DNA from: Sistotremastrum niveocremeum HHB9708
Taxonomy: Eukaryota > Basidiomycota > Agaricomycetes > Sistotremastrales > Sistotremastraceae
DNA length: 64,000 nucleotides
Direction: 5' to 3'
Assembly (NCBI GenBank): GCA_001630475.1
Contig: KV419402.1
Span: 184,333-248,332, forward strand
Shown: one piece after another, positions 1 through 11,894 of the stretch
How positions within the stretch are numbered: the first letter of the stretch is position 1
Layout: every line of letters starts with the position of its first letter
Notes under the pieces: generated by a model
Told to the model about the DNA's origin: nothing
Seen by the model: the letters and a program-made list of their open reading frames with translations, nothing else
Databases searched by the model: none
Translations under genes and position numbers: made by a program

Positions 1-845
1 TTTCGCATTTCTACTCACGAATGGATTCGGCTGGATTCTGAGATCAGTGTATGACGGTCGATTTTCTTTCAGGGAATTACTGCGTGACGGTGTCAAATCC
101 AGCACCTAGTCTATCCGTTTCGGGGCCCACTGTGTTAGATCATTGACAGTGGAAAGCTTCATTTCGAATGCCAGAAACGTGGCGTCACGGTGGCGAGGGC
201 TAATTGAAGGCATCGGAGCTGGAATCGCCACGTTGCCGGCCGGCGCTCTTTCGAATTTACTGCTGTCGCAATGCGTGAAACTCGAGGGTTGTACTGATGG
301 AGCCTCCTCATCAGAGTTGACCATCAGCGGGGATCTATGCTATTTTGGGATATCTGGGTAGTACACTGGAAACGGGGTCCATCTTTCTGAGCCACATCTC
401 CGAGCTCGAACACCGACCGACGGTGACCGACCAAGCAACAGATGACATGGAACTCAGAAACGCCCGGCCAACATCCACGTTCTGTAACCCTAACACAATG
501 GTATAACCGTACAGAAGCCTGTGTTCTCAGCCGGACGCCTGATGCATGCCTTTTGCGCATGCGTGGAGGGAGAGCAAAGCGTGGAGTCGTTCATCGACCT
601 GTCTCTTGAAATTTCAGACCTTGATAGAACCCTCGCACTTGTATGTGTGCCACTTAATTGCGTCTCCTATACGTCATTGACGTTATATGTTCATTTTTAC
701 AGATTTACGCTACAGTAATATCTGGTCGCAGCCAGCGTGAAAATTTGCCAGCCATAGAGACTTGGTGTGTTTAGGAGTCCTTTTCATTGAGAGATTGGGT
801 TCTGAATCTGTGGGACTCAGATATACAAGATTCCATCAACATCTC
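1..845. other. Left edge: no firm gene, possible tail of an upstream gene
   Basis: A plus-strand frame is open from about 143 to a stop at 361. It is preceded by a pyrimidine tract and AG at 65-72, so it could be the last exon of a gene that begins outside the window. Around 75-110 the plus strand reads NYCVTVSNPAP, which resembles the end of a fungal LysM module, but the reading frames do not join cleanly and I do not claim the family. From 362 to 845 I see nothing beyond the presumed promoter and leader of the next gene. Confidence 0.2.
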
Positions 846-2653
846 ATGCCAGCCATATGTGCCGGCGACAATACCCTGGCCGTAGAGCAAGATAATTTCT
901 GGAAAACTCTCGTAAGCTCCTCATTACAGGCTGTCCCTGTTTGAGAGCTTACACGGCTGAAGTTAGATGGTGGAAAGCTTCAACCGCATCAGATAGGGTG
1001 GCTAGTATCTGGAATATGTGCTACTTTGTCAGTCATCATCACGACAGTGAATGCTGTTCGACACGCTAGGCACGCACTCCGTTATCTATCGGTTTGACCT
1101 GGGCTGTCTTTGCTTATCATGTCTCCGCAGAAATTATCATGTACCTCTCGAACAACGCCAAATGTATGTCTATCTTCTTACGGATTCATCGCATTCGTGC
1201 TCAATGTGAATGCCCAGCCTTCGGATACTTCAAATGCCGCCCATCTATGCCACCATCTCGTTCTTCTCATATCGTTATTTTCGCTCATACACCTACTTCG
1301 ATATCGTCCAAGTCATATATGAGTCCTTCACAGTCTGCGCTTTCTTGTACGAATTCGACTTTCACGCCTTCTATCCTAGCCCTAACTACCTTCCCTCCCA
1401 GCCTCCTCATCCTTCAATACGTTGCCAGAACTGCTGGGGACAATCATGCCGAAAATGCTTTGCGCCGTAAAGATAAACGCCGTCTCCCGTTTCCTTTCAT
1501 GTGCTTTCTCTACCGACCTACCAAAGTGTATTTCATGTACACTCTCAAGTGGTCTATTCTCCAATATGCGATCATCGGTCCGCTGGTAGCCATAGTCGGG
1601 GTGATCACAAACGTTTTCGGACTTTATTGTGAAAGCGGGCCTTTCAACCCTCACTTTGCCCACGTGTATCTCGAGGTTGTGAACTTCGTCAGCAATTCGT
1701 GTGTCTCGAATGTCTTTCAGCTTGACTCTCTCTAATGTGCCTTCGAATAGTATCACTTTTTACGCGCTTTCGGTATTCCAAGGTTTAACATCTCGCGAGC
1801 TGTCTGGTCTGCGACCGAAAGTGAAATTCTTTGCTATTCAATTCATCACATCGTACACCTTTTATCAATCTCTCCTCGTAAGCCCGGCTGCCTTTAGCCT
1901 CACATTATACTAACTATATACGGTCTTTAAGTTCTCCATTCTTGAGAAGACCGGGACCATTAAGTCGACCACTTTTTGGACGCAGGCAAATGTGGCCAAC
2001 GGGCTTAATTCTCTGTGTATCTGTGTAGAGGTAATTCCTTCACCTACTATGAGATCTGTTATCCTGAATCAATCTTCGTAGATGGTATTCATGTCCCTCT
2101 TCATGTTCTATGCATACCCAGCCGGTGATTACGTCGACAACCGGAAAGGCAAAACAGCGATATGGAGGCCCTTGGTTGACAGCTTCAATATCTGTGAGTT
2201 TCTTGTGATACTTTCATTGAACTTGACTAATCATGAACCTAAATAGCCGACTTCGTTATCGAAATATGGCGATGCATCCGCTTCTTCATTCACTTCTTGC
2301 TCGGACACTATACCCCGGCTTACAAACGCCCTCCTCCTTCACACAAGAAGCTTGGCTCAGACAATGACGGATTCATTGGAGGATTCCGACCTTTCTACGA
2401 CTTCGACACTGTCTTCGGACTGCGCGCTGTTAGCGATATGCATACGATTCCTGACATCCTTCGGAGAGCCTCCGACGCCGTCGGCGAGTCAGTGCGCCAA
2501 AGTTACGCCTTTCCAGTACCCAACCCACAAATACAGCAACATGTGCCGGCTTTACCGTTGCCACGGATCAGTGAAACCGTCACTGAGCGTACGGAGAGTC
2601 GGGAGACAGACAAGGAGGAAGATCCCATAATATTAAATCCCCTCTATAATTGA
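846..2653 (+). CDS. OSTalpha/TMEM184 (DUF300) membrane protein, copy 1
   Basis: A seven-helix organic-solute-transporter-alpha/TMEM184-type protein. Members of this family sit in plasma, vacuolar or endosomal membranes and have been linked to solute transport or vacuole integrity. Its fungal substrate is unknown. The start MPAICAGDNT at 846 is chosen because copy 2 begins MPAICADDNT. About ten exons are implied. Visible blocks in order are HQIGW with the first helix, NYHVPLEQRQ, LRILQMPPIYATISFFSYRYF, DNHAENALRRKDKRRLPFPF, KVYFMYTLKWSILQYAI, GLYCESG and AYPAGDYVDN. All junctions match copy 2: for example the first exon ends at ACTCTC before GTAAGC near 912, and the fourth resumes at CTTCGG near 1220. 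The C-terminal tail (2297-2653) is hydrophilic and proline-rich and unlike that of copy 2. Some introns are tiny, so a naive ORF at 1094-1735 runs through them and is misleading. Confidence 0.82.
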
Positions 2654-2767
2654 TGCCCATGGGACCACCGGCCCCAGTGTTTGACGACATATCATCACCC
2701 CTTGTAATCATCGTAGCTCTTGCACATGTAATCTAGACCCGGGGAGTAATCTTTATTTTGATGAACG

Positions 2768-3769
2768 ATGAACGATCGTAAAACGGTTAGGAAAGAGCGT
2801 CTCTCGCTTAGCGATTCCGATTCCCGCCAACATGAGACCCACAAAGCCAAATATTTGCACCCCCGCCTCAGGTCCACGAACATAGAAGCTCTGACCATGG
2901 AAATCCCAAAGAAGCCTTCCTATTGGTCCAGGCTGCGAAAACGTCGAGGTTCAGGCCCATTCCTGACCGGGGCTAGTGAGTAGTAAATTTGATTGTTCTC
3001 GAGTTCACTGTGACCTCTGACGGTCATAGTCTGACCCTCTGACCCGCCATTGACAGATGCTGTCGCGCTTCAGTCAAACAAAAGACCAATGGCTCCATTG
3101 CCTCGAAGGGACGAGAGAGTACTTTCCCCATTTCGTCCTCACGCGAGCAACAATTTAATGTTGCACCAGGTTTCGGTTTCCGACGGTCCAGTGAGTAGAG
3201 AAATTCGTCAAATGCCAGTACGTAATCCGTACTACTTATAGGCTTCACTGTAGGATATCCCTGACATTTGTTATCATATAGGGAGAATCCTCAATCATCA
3301 CTGCCAACTACTCTTCTCATAGGCTCAGTCGAGCGGATTCCATCCCTCCAGACTAGCCTTGCAACCTGTCAACTTCGACCTGTCCTTACCACTGAACTCG
3401 TCAAATGACGATCGTCTCGAAGGAGTACAACTCAACAGCAAAAGACTAAGGGTATCGGACGACGATTACGACGAGCTGCAGAACTCCCGCAAGCGACAGA
3501 GAATGGATCCCAGAGAAGAATCCGACAGCGAACGAGCTTTCAAGAAAGAGCAAGCAGAATTGAATCGTGTTCACGAATTGCAAAAGCTTCGCATCCAGAC
3601 TGAAAGCATGGTCGCGGTTGAAAGGCTCAAGATTGAGAAAGCCATTCAACTGGCTAGGCTAAAGCGGCGAGAAAAGTACAAGGCTGCATCGCGTGAATCT
3701 CATGTGCAGAAGTTGAAGTTGGAGATTGAATTAGCAAGGCTCAGGAGAGAACGCCGTCATCGCAGCTGA
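2768..3769 (+). CDS. Small basic protein with C-terminal coiled coil, unknown function
   Basis: Three exons fit in phase: 2768-2975, 3057-3217 and 3323-3769, giving about 271 residues. The N-terminus is polar and basic (NDRKTVRKERLS) with a motif WSRLRKRRGSGPF. The middle is rich in prolines and arginines. The last exon contains a nuclear-localisation-like run (NSRKRQRMDP) followed by about 80 residues of charged heptads rich in Glu, Lys, Leu and Arg, predicted coiled coil, ending RLRRERRHRS. No enzyme motif is visible and I do not recognise the family. The gene starts only 115 bases after OSTalpha copy 1 on the same strand. The third exon start rests on one AG at 3321-3322, and an extra intron in 3218-3322 is possible. 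The intron phases and the long final frame support a real gene. A nuclear role is only an inference. Confidence 0.55.
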
Positions 3770-4318
3770 AGTGCAGACCATCATTCCGAGAACTCTGCCC
3801 ATGCTTTTGGAATTGGGATCGGTTGATTGCTGCCTGAGTTATATCTCAGTGGTTTGCTCGGAGTAATACTGCTATCGCAGCTGCCGACGCATATTCTTGC
3901 CACCTCCACTAGAAATGTGCTGTGGTCCTCTCTGAAGACCTCTCATTAGCGGATTTTCTCGGAATAGGCATGCATCGGAACAAAGTTGCAATCAAGAGGG
4001 AGCGAGATATATACACGAGAATTTTTGTATCCATTTTTTGGCCCTTTTTCCTGTTCTTCCAGACCCTTCACGGTATCGCAAGCACCACTGAAACTCACGA
4101 GAAGCGCAATTGAAACTCCGAGTCTTTCCACCACTCCCTACCTTGCTCCTTGTACGACTCGGCCTGAGGCTTGAGGAGCTGTCGCTAGGCTCTCCCCTTT
4201 ACCAAGGCTCAACTTGGTCGTTATCGTTATTGCGATTACCGGCAAGAACAAGGTCGAGGACTCGAATGGAAATGGCACCTTGGACACGTGAGTCTACCAA
4301 ACGTGCTGCATAGCGTCG
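3770..4318. other. Intergenic region and presumed promoter of the zinc-finger gene
   Basis: No supportable gene. A TATATA run at 4008-4013 lies about 305 bases before the zinc-finger start and could be its core promoter, but nothing tests this. Short frames in both directions are pyrimidine-rich and look non-coding. Confidence 0.4.
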
Positions 4319-5766
4319 ATGGCTCTGGTACGAATCATGGAATTTGATTCAGTGGGATGGGCTAGGACACCAATCGTGTGCGGCATCGAAGGGTGCAGTG
4401 AGACCTTCACTACGGATGAGGCGGCAAAGCGCCATCGGACTACTGCTGTAAAGCACGCACCCATAAGAACGTACGTCACCGTTTCACTGGAACAGCTTCT
4501 CTCGGGTATCTGACTCCTATGTAACAATGTTCAGAGCAGAGTGCGATCTGTGTGACATGGCATTCACAAGAGTACGTCTGAAGATGCCCACAGCCTGAGT
4601 GCACTAGTTGTATAGCCTAACTGCGAGTTTTGGTGGATCTTTCACATAGAAAGATGCCTTATACAGACATAAAAAGCTGGAGTTAGTCTCTATGTGCGAC
4701 ATTCACTGGTATGAACTCACGCTACATCACAGACACGAGAATCCAAACCCGAATCGAAAAAAACGATCAGCAAAGAAGGCTCATAAGTCCTCAAGAAGAG
4801 TAGCAACAAGGACCGTGGTCGACATAGACGGAGAAGCGTACACGGAGTACTCAAAAGACGGAGAGTATCAAAGACCTCGGAGTACCATCGATGAACAAGC
4901 ACCGTCTGCGACGCCGTATCCTCGGCACGGAAAGGGTGGGTGATATAGCACTGATTCTGCTGTCGTTTCAGCTAAGTCTCGTCAGGTACTCGAAGTCAGA
5001 CCAAAGGGATAGCACAGAATAATCCAAGTGCCAATCATGAGTACCGAGACCACTATCGTCCGAGTGACGCTCCAGGGTCGGAATATTCCACAGGGAGAAT
5101 AAGCAGGTTGAAATCTGTAGAGAGGGACCCCAGAAGAGGTGCGAAGTTTCATCATTGTCTTTTCAACAATAATGAAGCCTGCGGGTTGCTAGACCGCTCA
5201 AGCAACATCGAAAAGACATATGACACAGACGACTCCCACCATGGCCAACAAAACTCCGAGGTATCTCGTATCTCCGCTGACCTCACCTCTAGGTTATCCG
5301 CCCCCGAGAGACCGATCAATCTCACAAAATATCCAAAAAGCGATGGCATGCTCACTGGCGGTGAGAGAATAATTTTGATATATTGTCCGACTCATCCTGA
5401 ACCCTGGAAATAGAGGACTCGAACCTCGCGGAAATGGGTGTCATCAGTGAACCAGGTTCATTGCTACCTAGTGCTCAAAACACCGTTACCGTATGTGGAC
5501 CACATCACAAACCGTACGCTCCTTTGCAGTGGAGCCCAACCGTCTATACGCCATTTCAAGTCGTGGACCAACAGCCATACCTCGAAGGATTTTGTACCCC
5601 CTCAGTCACTTTACAAAGACAGTATCAGATTGAGTCCCGCTTCGGATTCTTGGCACCTCAGTCCGGTCGAGTTCCAAAGACTTTCTCGTCTCCGAAAGCA
5701 CCTTCCAGTCTTGTCGACGAACATCTAGAGACGCCTTTCTTACTGTGCTCTGTTGAGTGGGACTGA
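4319..5766 (+). CDS. Two-finger C2H2 zinc-finger protein, putative DNA-binding regulator
   Basis: Six exons join in phase: 4319-4470, 4535-4571, 4650-4681, 4733-4935, 4986-5360 and 5414-5766 (1152 bases, 383 residues). Finger 1 is CGIEGCSETF...KRH...VKH, about residues 20-45 (C-x4-C, H-x6-H). Finger 2 is CDLCDMAF...LYRHKKLEH (C-x2-C-x12-H-x4-H). A basic stretch NRKKRSAKKAHKSSRR follows at once and may act in nuclear import or DNA contact. The remaining 270 residues are polar and low in complexity, rich in Ser, Pro and Tyr, as is common in fungal C2H2 regulators. Targets cannot be read from the sequence. The second finger is split over three exons, two of them only 37 and 32 bases long, and the zinc ligands appear intact only after splicing. 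The start is the first ATG in frame with finger 1. An additional upstream exon cannot be excluded. Confidence 0.78.
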
Positions 5767-6334
5767 TCGCGATGTCCACAATGCTTCGCGTTGTCGGAGC
5801 GATCCATTGGAATCATTCCATTTTCATGGACATGTATGACAAACCATTTGTACGTAGAATTATTCTCAGTCTCTGAAATTCATTCCATGAACCTACCTCG
5901 AGTAAGATACACGGGCACAGAATGATCTGGCGGAATTTTATCATCATTTCAAACGTCACGGTTCTCAACTTCTCCCCACTGTTCCCAGCGACAGGAAGTC
6001 AAGCCTGTTGAAAATGCGTATCAGAGACACTCCAGCTTTTCAAGTTGCATAAATTGAATTGGTATCTTCGAGTTCGCTTCTAGATTGCACGGAAGGGATG
6101 TTACGTCAAGCTTTACATTAGGTAAGTAAGCGTTCATGTTCAATTTGGAGGTTCGGGAGCCGGAGCGCTCCGATGGCTTTCCCTTGCGACGCTAGCACCC
6201 GGACAGCTTGTCAAGCAGCTGCCCATCCACGGTCGCCTTATGAAACGAGAGCCGTTGTACTACGAAGAAAGTGACTGAGTCTTACCCTGTGCCATTTCTC
6301 AGCTCCCAGAATACTCAATAGCCCGTAAACCGAC
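5767..6334. other. Intergenic region between the zinc-finger gene and F-box gene A
   Basis: Nothing coding is visible. The interval holds the 3' end of the zinc-finger gene and the upstream region of F-box gene A. No convincing TATA box or repeat was seen. Confidence 0.4.
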
Positions 6335-8067
6335 ATGAACGCGTCCGCGCGTGAAACGGTCTGGCGCCGTCATGATGTCGTCGATGCTATATTGAAATTC
6401 TGCTCGATAAACGATGTTTCCGCCTGCGCTCAGGTCTCGAAGTTCGTGCACACCCGTGCAATAAAATATCTCTACAGAGATATCAATGGCCTGGAGGATA
6501 TTCTGCATCTCTTAGCGCCCATGTCTGGTTCAAAAGAACGAGTAAGTGGACTTGTTATTCTGCGCCTCTACCCCATCACATCGCCTCTCTGTTTCTACAG
6601 TGGTTTATTCACCCATTGATGCCTTCCAATTGGGAGAAATTTATCCCCTACGCGCAACTCGTCCGTCACATTCGATACGACGAAACTCCATCTTCGTGCT
6701 ATGCTCCAATCGACGATGACTCCTTCAATGAAATTGCCGTGACGTGTCCCGAGCGTCCCATCTTCCCTGTGCTAGAATCAGCGCATTTCTCGTGGAACAC
6801 TCACGAAGGTTCTTCTCGAGCCCGATATTCCCTCATGTTCCTGAATAAAAAGCTCAAGACATTGTCTCTAGCGTCCGACTACGGGTTGGAGTATGTTCTA
6901 CGAAGCATCCCGAGGGCATCTCCGAGATTGGAGTGGGTCAAAGTGACATGTCCTGGCGTATCCGACTCCGAAACCCGCAGCGAACTGGTGGCCATGATAG
7001 ATGGCCTCTCACATTTGCAATCACTTACACTCTCAACACCGTTATTTTCTACCGAGATCATCTCATCATTATCGAGACATTCCAAACTAGTTTCTCTTTG
7101 CCAATATTCTGAGACGACTACACAGGAACAAGGAGACGATTATACGAGGGATCTCAAAATATCCGACTCCGCTTTCAAGTCCCTTCGAGATTTGCGATTG
7201 GATATTCATTTGGATGCCATTGCTCGTTGGTTTCCCTCGGCCAACGTCATGCCTTCATTAGTCACGCTACACCTCGAGCTGAGAGCAACCGAAGCGCAAA
7301 GCGCCATCAAGGACTGCTTTGCTCTTCTTGCCAAAGCCATTCCTCATGTGGTCGAACTCAAATTCGACCTCTACAAACACGCTAGCTCCACACTTACGAG
7401 AGCATCTGATATCTCTCTCGATACATTCGAACCTCTCCTAACTCGAATGGCGCCATCCACTTTCTCCTTTGATCATCCCGCTCCCCTACCATTAACCGAT
7501 AGCGACGTCGAAAAGATGGCCATAGCTTGGCCCAGTTTGAAGAACCTCTCCTTAGGGCATTCGTCCGCCGCTGGAGACACCAAATGCGTTCTGACTCTGA
7601 ACGTTCTCTCATCCCTTGCTCGACACTGCCCTAATCTCCAAACTCTGCACCTAAACATCAACTTGTGCTTCTCCCCCTACCGTCATCGCCTTCCGGCGGA
7701 AGTACCCGATGACGTACCATTCTCTCGTTCATTTGTTCGACTCAACCTCGGATACTCCTTGATACAGGATACTCAAAGCCTCGCATGGTTCCTGTCCTGC
7801 ATACTTCCCGAAAGCAGCGAGCTGAACCGCTGGCCGGAAATTATAAAGAAATCTGATCGCGATGCCAAGCCCCAGTGGTTTTCAGATGCACGAGAAAGAC
7901 GGTGGATTGAATTGCTAAGTTGGTTTGAAGCGTATAGCAAGTCCCGAAATCGGCAGGATAGTAGGATGAAACGCGCCCTTGATGCCGCACTCTCTGAATT
8001 GAACGAAGTCAAACGTGAAAATGCGAAGCTAAGGTTAAAAATTGACAGGCTTCGAAAGGCAAATTGA
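6335..8067 (+). CDS. F-box-like protein A with leucine-rich body and C-terminal coiled coil
   Basis: Two exons, 6335-6541 and 6601-8067, join in phase 0 across a 59-base GTAAGT...CAG intron, giving about 558 residues. Residues 10-60 (VDAILKFCSINDVSACAQVSKFVH, then LYRDING) form a degenerate F-box-like helix set. F-box proteins usually recruit substrates to SCF ubiquitin ligases through Skp1. The body holds irregular leucine-rich repeats (MPSLVTLHLELRA, LARHCPNLQTLHLNIN) typical of fungal F-box/LRR proteins. The last 45 residues (ALSELNEVKRENAKLRLKID) form a short coiled coil. Genes B and C share every one of these parts, the intron position, and conserved phrases such as FDHP and WP-L near the middle. 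The substrate is unknown. The weak F-box may mean reduced or lost Skp1 binding. Confidence 0.75.
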
Positions 8068-8088
8068 TTTTATGGGGACGTACTGTGG

Positions 8089-8160
8089 TATCTTGTGTAC
8101 TATCTTGTGTACTATCTTGTATCATATCTTGTGTCGCATCTTGTCTCGTATCTTGAAATG
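8089..8160 (+). repeat. 12-base minisatellite, about six copies
   Basis: Six consecutive 12-base units resembling TATCTTGTGTAC start at 8089, 8101, 8113, 8125, 8137 and 8149. The first two are identical and later ones drift. The block begins 21 bases after the F-box A stop, so it probably lies in the 3' untranslated region. Confidence 0.85.
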
Positions 8161-9560
8161 GCATCATAAATCACATCTCTCGCTTTCTCCGCTTTCTCAA
8201 CAACAAACTACATGCTTGACACAGGAATACCTGACATCCTTAAAAATCCCTCCGCCCGTGAAGAATTCTGAGCCCCAGAGATCCATTCCAAGTCCTGAGC
8301 CGCACACCACGAGCTAAATAAGTGCCAACGATTTCGATGACTTCTTGTCCCTCGGAGAATATTATCGGAAGGGCAAGAATAACCTATCAGCGATTTCATG
8401 CGACATCAAGACATAGATAACATGGTCTTCCATGAGTACCTTCGCTTCAGACCGCCTGAAGCCATCCGAATCGGTGTCGGTCTTCGGTCGCTCGGTCGAC
8501 AATCTTTGGAGATTTTGCCTTCTGACAGAAAAAGTATGACTAAAGAGTCATCGTCTCCATGTGTAAATACTATAGGTTATTGTCATTCTGCCGAGCCAGA
8601 CGCCCTACCTACATCCTACATTCCACGAAGTTCAAGTTACTGTGAGATCTCTGAAAGGTTCAAAAGCCGACCTTGAGCCAGTCAATAGCTCAATTCTCTA
8701 TGGCAGAAATTCTATTGGCGCTCGAAGCATAGCAGTCTATTAGCAGAAGCTCCAAGAAAGCGTCACCTCCGTGTCTCAACAGAGTTGCGACCTCCGTGGG
8801 GAAAGCGGATCAGTAGCAGGGCCATGATCTTCGCCACTGGTCCCTGAGTGTTTACGGTACGAAAATCCTCCTGCAGTGTAATCGGGTGCCGTGCTGCGGA
8901 AAACAAAATAAAGATGACGCACTGAGAATGGCTGAGGATCGTCAATCACTGCGTGAAGATCGCTGAATTTATTTCGAAAACTTGAAGAAAAAAGGCCGGT
9001 AGCAGGATTTTGGAGACTGGAAGAACCAAACTTTGAGATGTGCCGAAAGTCACCAGGATTCAATGACGACCATTCGAGTCCGAAGTCAAGTTTAGCCCAC
9101 GTCTATCATTGGCTCAAACCTTGTCAGCGCAATCTTGTCAGCAGTCTCGGCCCAGAGGCGGTTAAGCGCCGAGATGCCGACTTCGGCTGAGTCACGGAGT
9201 TGACTAAAAAGATGTTCGGCATCGGAAACGGAAGCATCCGGGAGCCGAGACGGCTGTGTAACCAAGGTTCGAGGCGACCGAGGCCGACCAACTTGGAAAC
9301 CGAGACATTCATCGCTTTCGAACGTCTGCTGCGCACTCATCATCTCGACTGTATATTGCTCCAGACACGACCTCAACAACGCACGAATTGTCTCTGGGAG
9401 ACGACGTTAACTCAGGTGAGCACCGTTGAGCCTCACCGATCCCATGTGGCGAACTCATGACGTCGGTTGGAGCAGTTCTTGTAATCTTCTGCTAAGCCGA
9501 CACTCGCAAGCTCGTCTTTCATCTTTAACGACGACCACCCATCTTTAACACGACACAACT
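8161..9560. other. Mostly non-coding; weak candidate small gene on the minus strand
   Basis: The best candidate is a minus-strand frame from an ATG at 9343 (MMSAQQTFESDECLGFQVG) to a stop at 9092, perhaps continued by an open frame at 9063-8776 after splicing. I find no clean donor-acceptor pair joining them and no recognisable domain, so it is not called as a gene. The last 200 bases are the leader and promoter of OSTalpha copy 2. Confidence 0.3.
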
Positions 9561-11514
9561 ATGCCTGCCATATGTGCAGATGATAATACCCAGGCGGTCG
9601 AACAGGACGACTTCTGGAGCACACTTGTGCGTCTTTACAATTAATGCCACGAGGGTTTCGTGACTAACGACTTTGGACTGGGCATCTTTAGGAACACGGT
9701 GGACACCTACAAGCTCATCAGATAGGATGGTTAATAGCTGGAGCGTGCACTGTCGTCGCCGTCGTTATAGCCCTCATCAACATCTTCCGCCATGCTCGGT
9801 TCGTCCCGTCGTTCTATTCTTAGCTGCACCCGCTCACCATGTTGTCCTCTCAGAAATTATCTCGTCCCCGCTGAACAGCGACAAATGTGCGTGTACACTC
9901 TCGTCCGAACTGAACAACGAACTGATTTCATCATCATTCTTCCTTGATTCCATCTACAGTCTCCGTATCCTATACATGCCCCCCATCTTCGGCATCATAT
10001 CATTCTTCTCCTACCGCTATTTCCGTGAATATGTCTACTACGAACTCATCCAAATCATCTATGAAGCAATCACCATCGCCGCTTTCTTGTACGTCCCCCT
10101 ATCTTTCCCCTTGATCCGTAATCCAACTGACGAACGTTCCTTTTTCTGTTCCTATAGCCTCCTAATTGTCGAATTCGTTGCTGCAACAGCCTCCGATAAT
10201 CGTGCCGAAATGGCTCTCATGCGGAAAGACAAGAAGGCTCTTCCGTTGCCTTTCTGTTGTTTCCGCTTCCGCCCTACGAAACCGTATTTCATGTACACTA
10301 TCAAGTGGGCGGTCCTGCAATATGTTATCGTGAGACCGCTTGTGAGTCTGGCTGGGATTATCACCAATGCGGAGGGCTTGTATTGCGAAAGCGGAGGCTA
10401 CAATATTCATTTCGCCTATGCCTATCTCGAAGGCGTCGACTTCATCAGTATTTCGTAAGTGCCTTGTTCGTTCTACTTCTGTGTTGGCAGTGGCTTATTC
10501 GTCTCTTAGCATCACGCTGTATGGTTTAATCGTCTTCTACGCTCTTACGCGTGAAGAGCTCAAGGGACGCCGACCGCTTGCCAAATTCATCGCCATCAAA
10601 TTAATTATCTTCTTCACCTTCTATCAATCTTTCGTCGTACGTACTCTCACAGCTACTACCGTCGATTGTGAGGCTTACTGCCGCCCGGATAGTTCTCTGT
10701 GTTGGAGAAGACTGGGAAGATCAAGGCGACTACCTATTGGACCCAAACGAACGTCGCCAACGGACTGAACGCGCTTTGTATATGTATTGAGGTATGATAA
10801 TCCTCTTACACCGTTGTGAGACCTTGAGGGCTTACACAATGTCTTCGTAGATGGTCTTCTTCTCTGCGTTCATGTTATGGGCATATCCCGCTTCTGATTA
10901 CGTCGACAAGACCAAAGGTCATACCTCAATCTGGCGTCCACTCCTAGACAGCGTTAACTTCTGTACGTCCTCCTTTCCTCTCATCTTCCTTCGGGCCTCA
11001 TAATAACGTTTCTCCAGCCGACTTCGCCATCGAAATCTGGAGATCCACAAAGTTCTTCATCGACTACTGGCGCAAGAAACCCTACACCCGTTCAACGTCC
11101 GCCTCACCTTCGGGCACGACATATACTAAAGAAACCGCCGGAGCATATAATAAAGAATCAACCGAAATTTCGAGAGGAGATGAGAACGATACGCGTCCCT
11201 TCGCCGCTCGACCGCCTTTGAAGAATGATTTCGATTCGGCATTTGGATTGAGACCTGAACGATATGGGCGGACTACGGCTGGGGCTTTCGCCCGAGGAGC
11301 TGGAGGCGGCGGAGCAGGAGGAATGAATGGAGGAAATATGGCGGGTGTTGGAGCTGGGGTTGGAGGGAGAAGAGGGGATTATGATGATGTTCCCTTAGTC
11401 GCTAATGCGAATGGACGAGGACACGGAGGTGGTGGTAGTATCGATAGTATGAGTGGGGAAGATGTGGAGATGAGACCTGTGGGCGGGGTGAATGGTGGAA
11501 GGAGAATGCGATGA
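9561..11514 (+). CDS. OSTalpha/TMEM184 (DUF300) membrane protein, copy 2
   Basis: A second seven-helix OSTalpha/TMEM184 protein with the exon pattern of copy 1. It starts MPAICADDNTQAVEQDDFW at 9561. Exons resume at about 9692 (EHGGHLQAHQIGW), 9854 (NYLVPAEQRQ), 9960 (RILYMPPIFGIISFFSYRYF), 10159, 10510, 10693, 10852 and 11019. Family blocks are better preserved here than in copy 1: DNRAEMALMRKDKKALPLPF, KPYFMYTIKWAVLQYVIV, GLYCESGGYN and ITLYGLIVFYALTREEL. The cytosolic tail (from about 11,080) differs sharply from copy 1. It is Ser/Thr-rich, then strongly glycine-rich (residues encoded at 11,287-11,470), ending GGVNGGRRMR. The membrane part is therefore conserved while the tail has been replaced or expanded, which may separate the two copies by localisation or partners. 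The transported substrate cannot be inferred. Confidence 0.87.
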
Positions 11515-11894
11515 TCGACCTCTGCATGATCTGTGTTTTTGGCGTCGACTTTAGGGTCGGCGGTGTATGTGTATACCCTCTTTCGAGTGCCAGTGGACGT
11601 TCTTTTGCGCTGTTCTCTAGTAATCTAGTAATGACTCGCTTTGTCTTGGGTTCGTTGTAGGACCCTCATTGATAAAAGTAGGATCGTATTTAATATAGTT
11701 TGAATTAAGCTTTGTAGTCTGAACACACTGGCTCGATCAAAGTTGTTGTCCTGCGCAGAAGTTGCTCGCCCAATGGCGCTGCAGATTGACTCGATTGCAC
11801 AATATTTAAATTTGTACGATAGCATTTTGGCTATAACCTTTGTGTAGTATACATTGGTAGTCGTTTGGTTTTTCTGCTGAGCGAAGACTGGATC
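11515..11894. other. Convergent 3' region
   Basis: OSTalpha copy 2 (+) and the hydrolase (-) end facing each other here. The sequence is AT-rich with no coding signal and presumably holds both 3' untranslated regions. Confidence 0.5.

Noticed and set aside
1-361. Partial LysM protein at the left edge
   Set aside because: The phrase NYCVTVSNPAP is suggestive, but the frame closes at 136-138 and cannot be spliced convincingly to the open frame at 143-361.
1094-1735. A 213-codon single open frame as an independent gene
   Set aside because: It runs through introns of OSTalpha copy 1; comparison with copy 2 shows that the true coding path uses different frames.
8776-9379. Two adjoining minus-strand frames as a two-exon gene
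   Set aside because: No acceptable donor and acceptor joins them in frame and no domain is visible; kept only as a remark.
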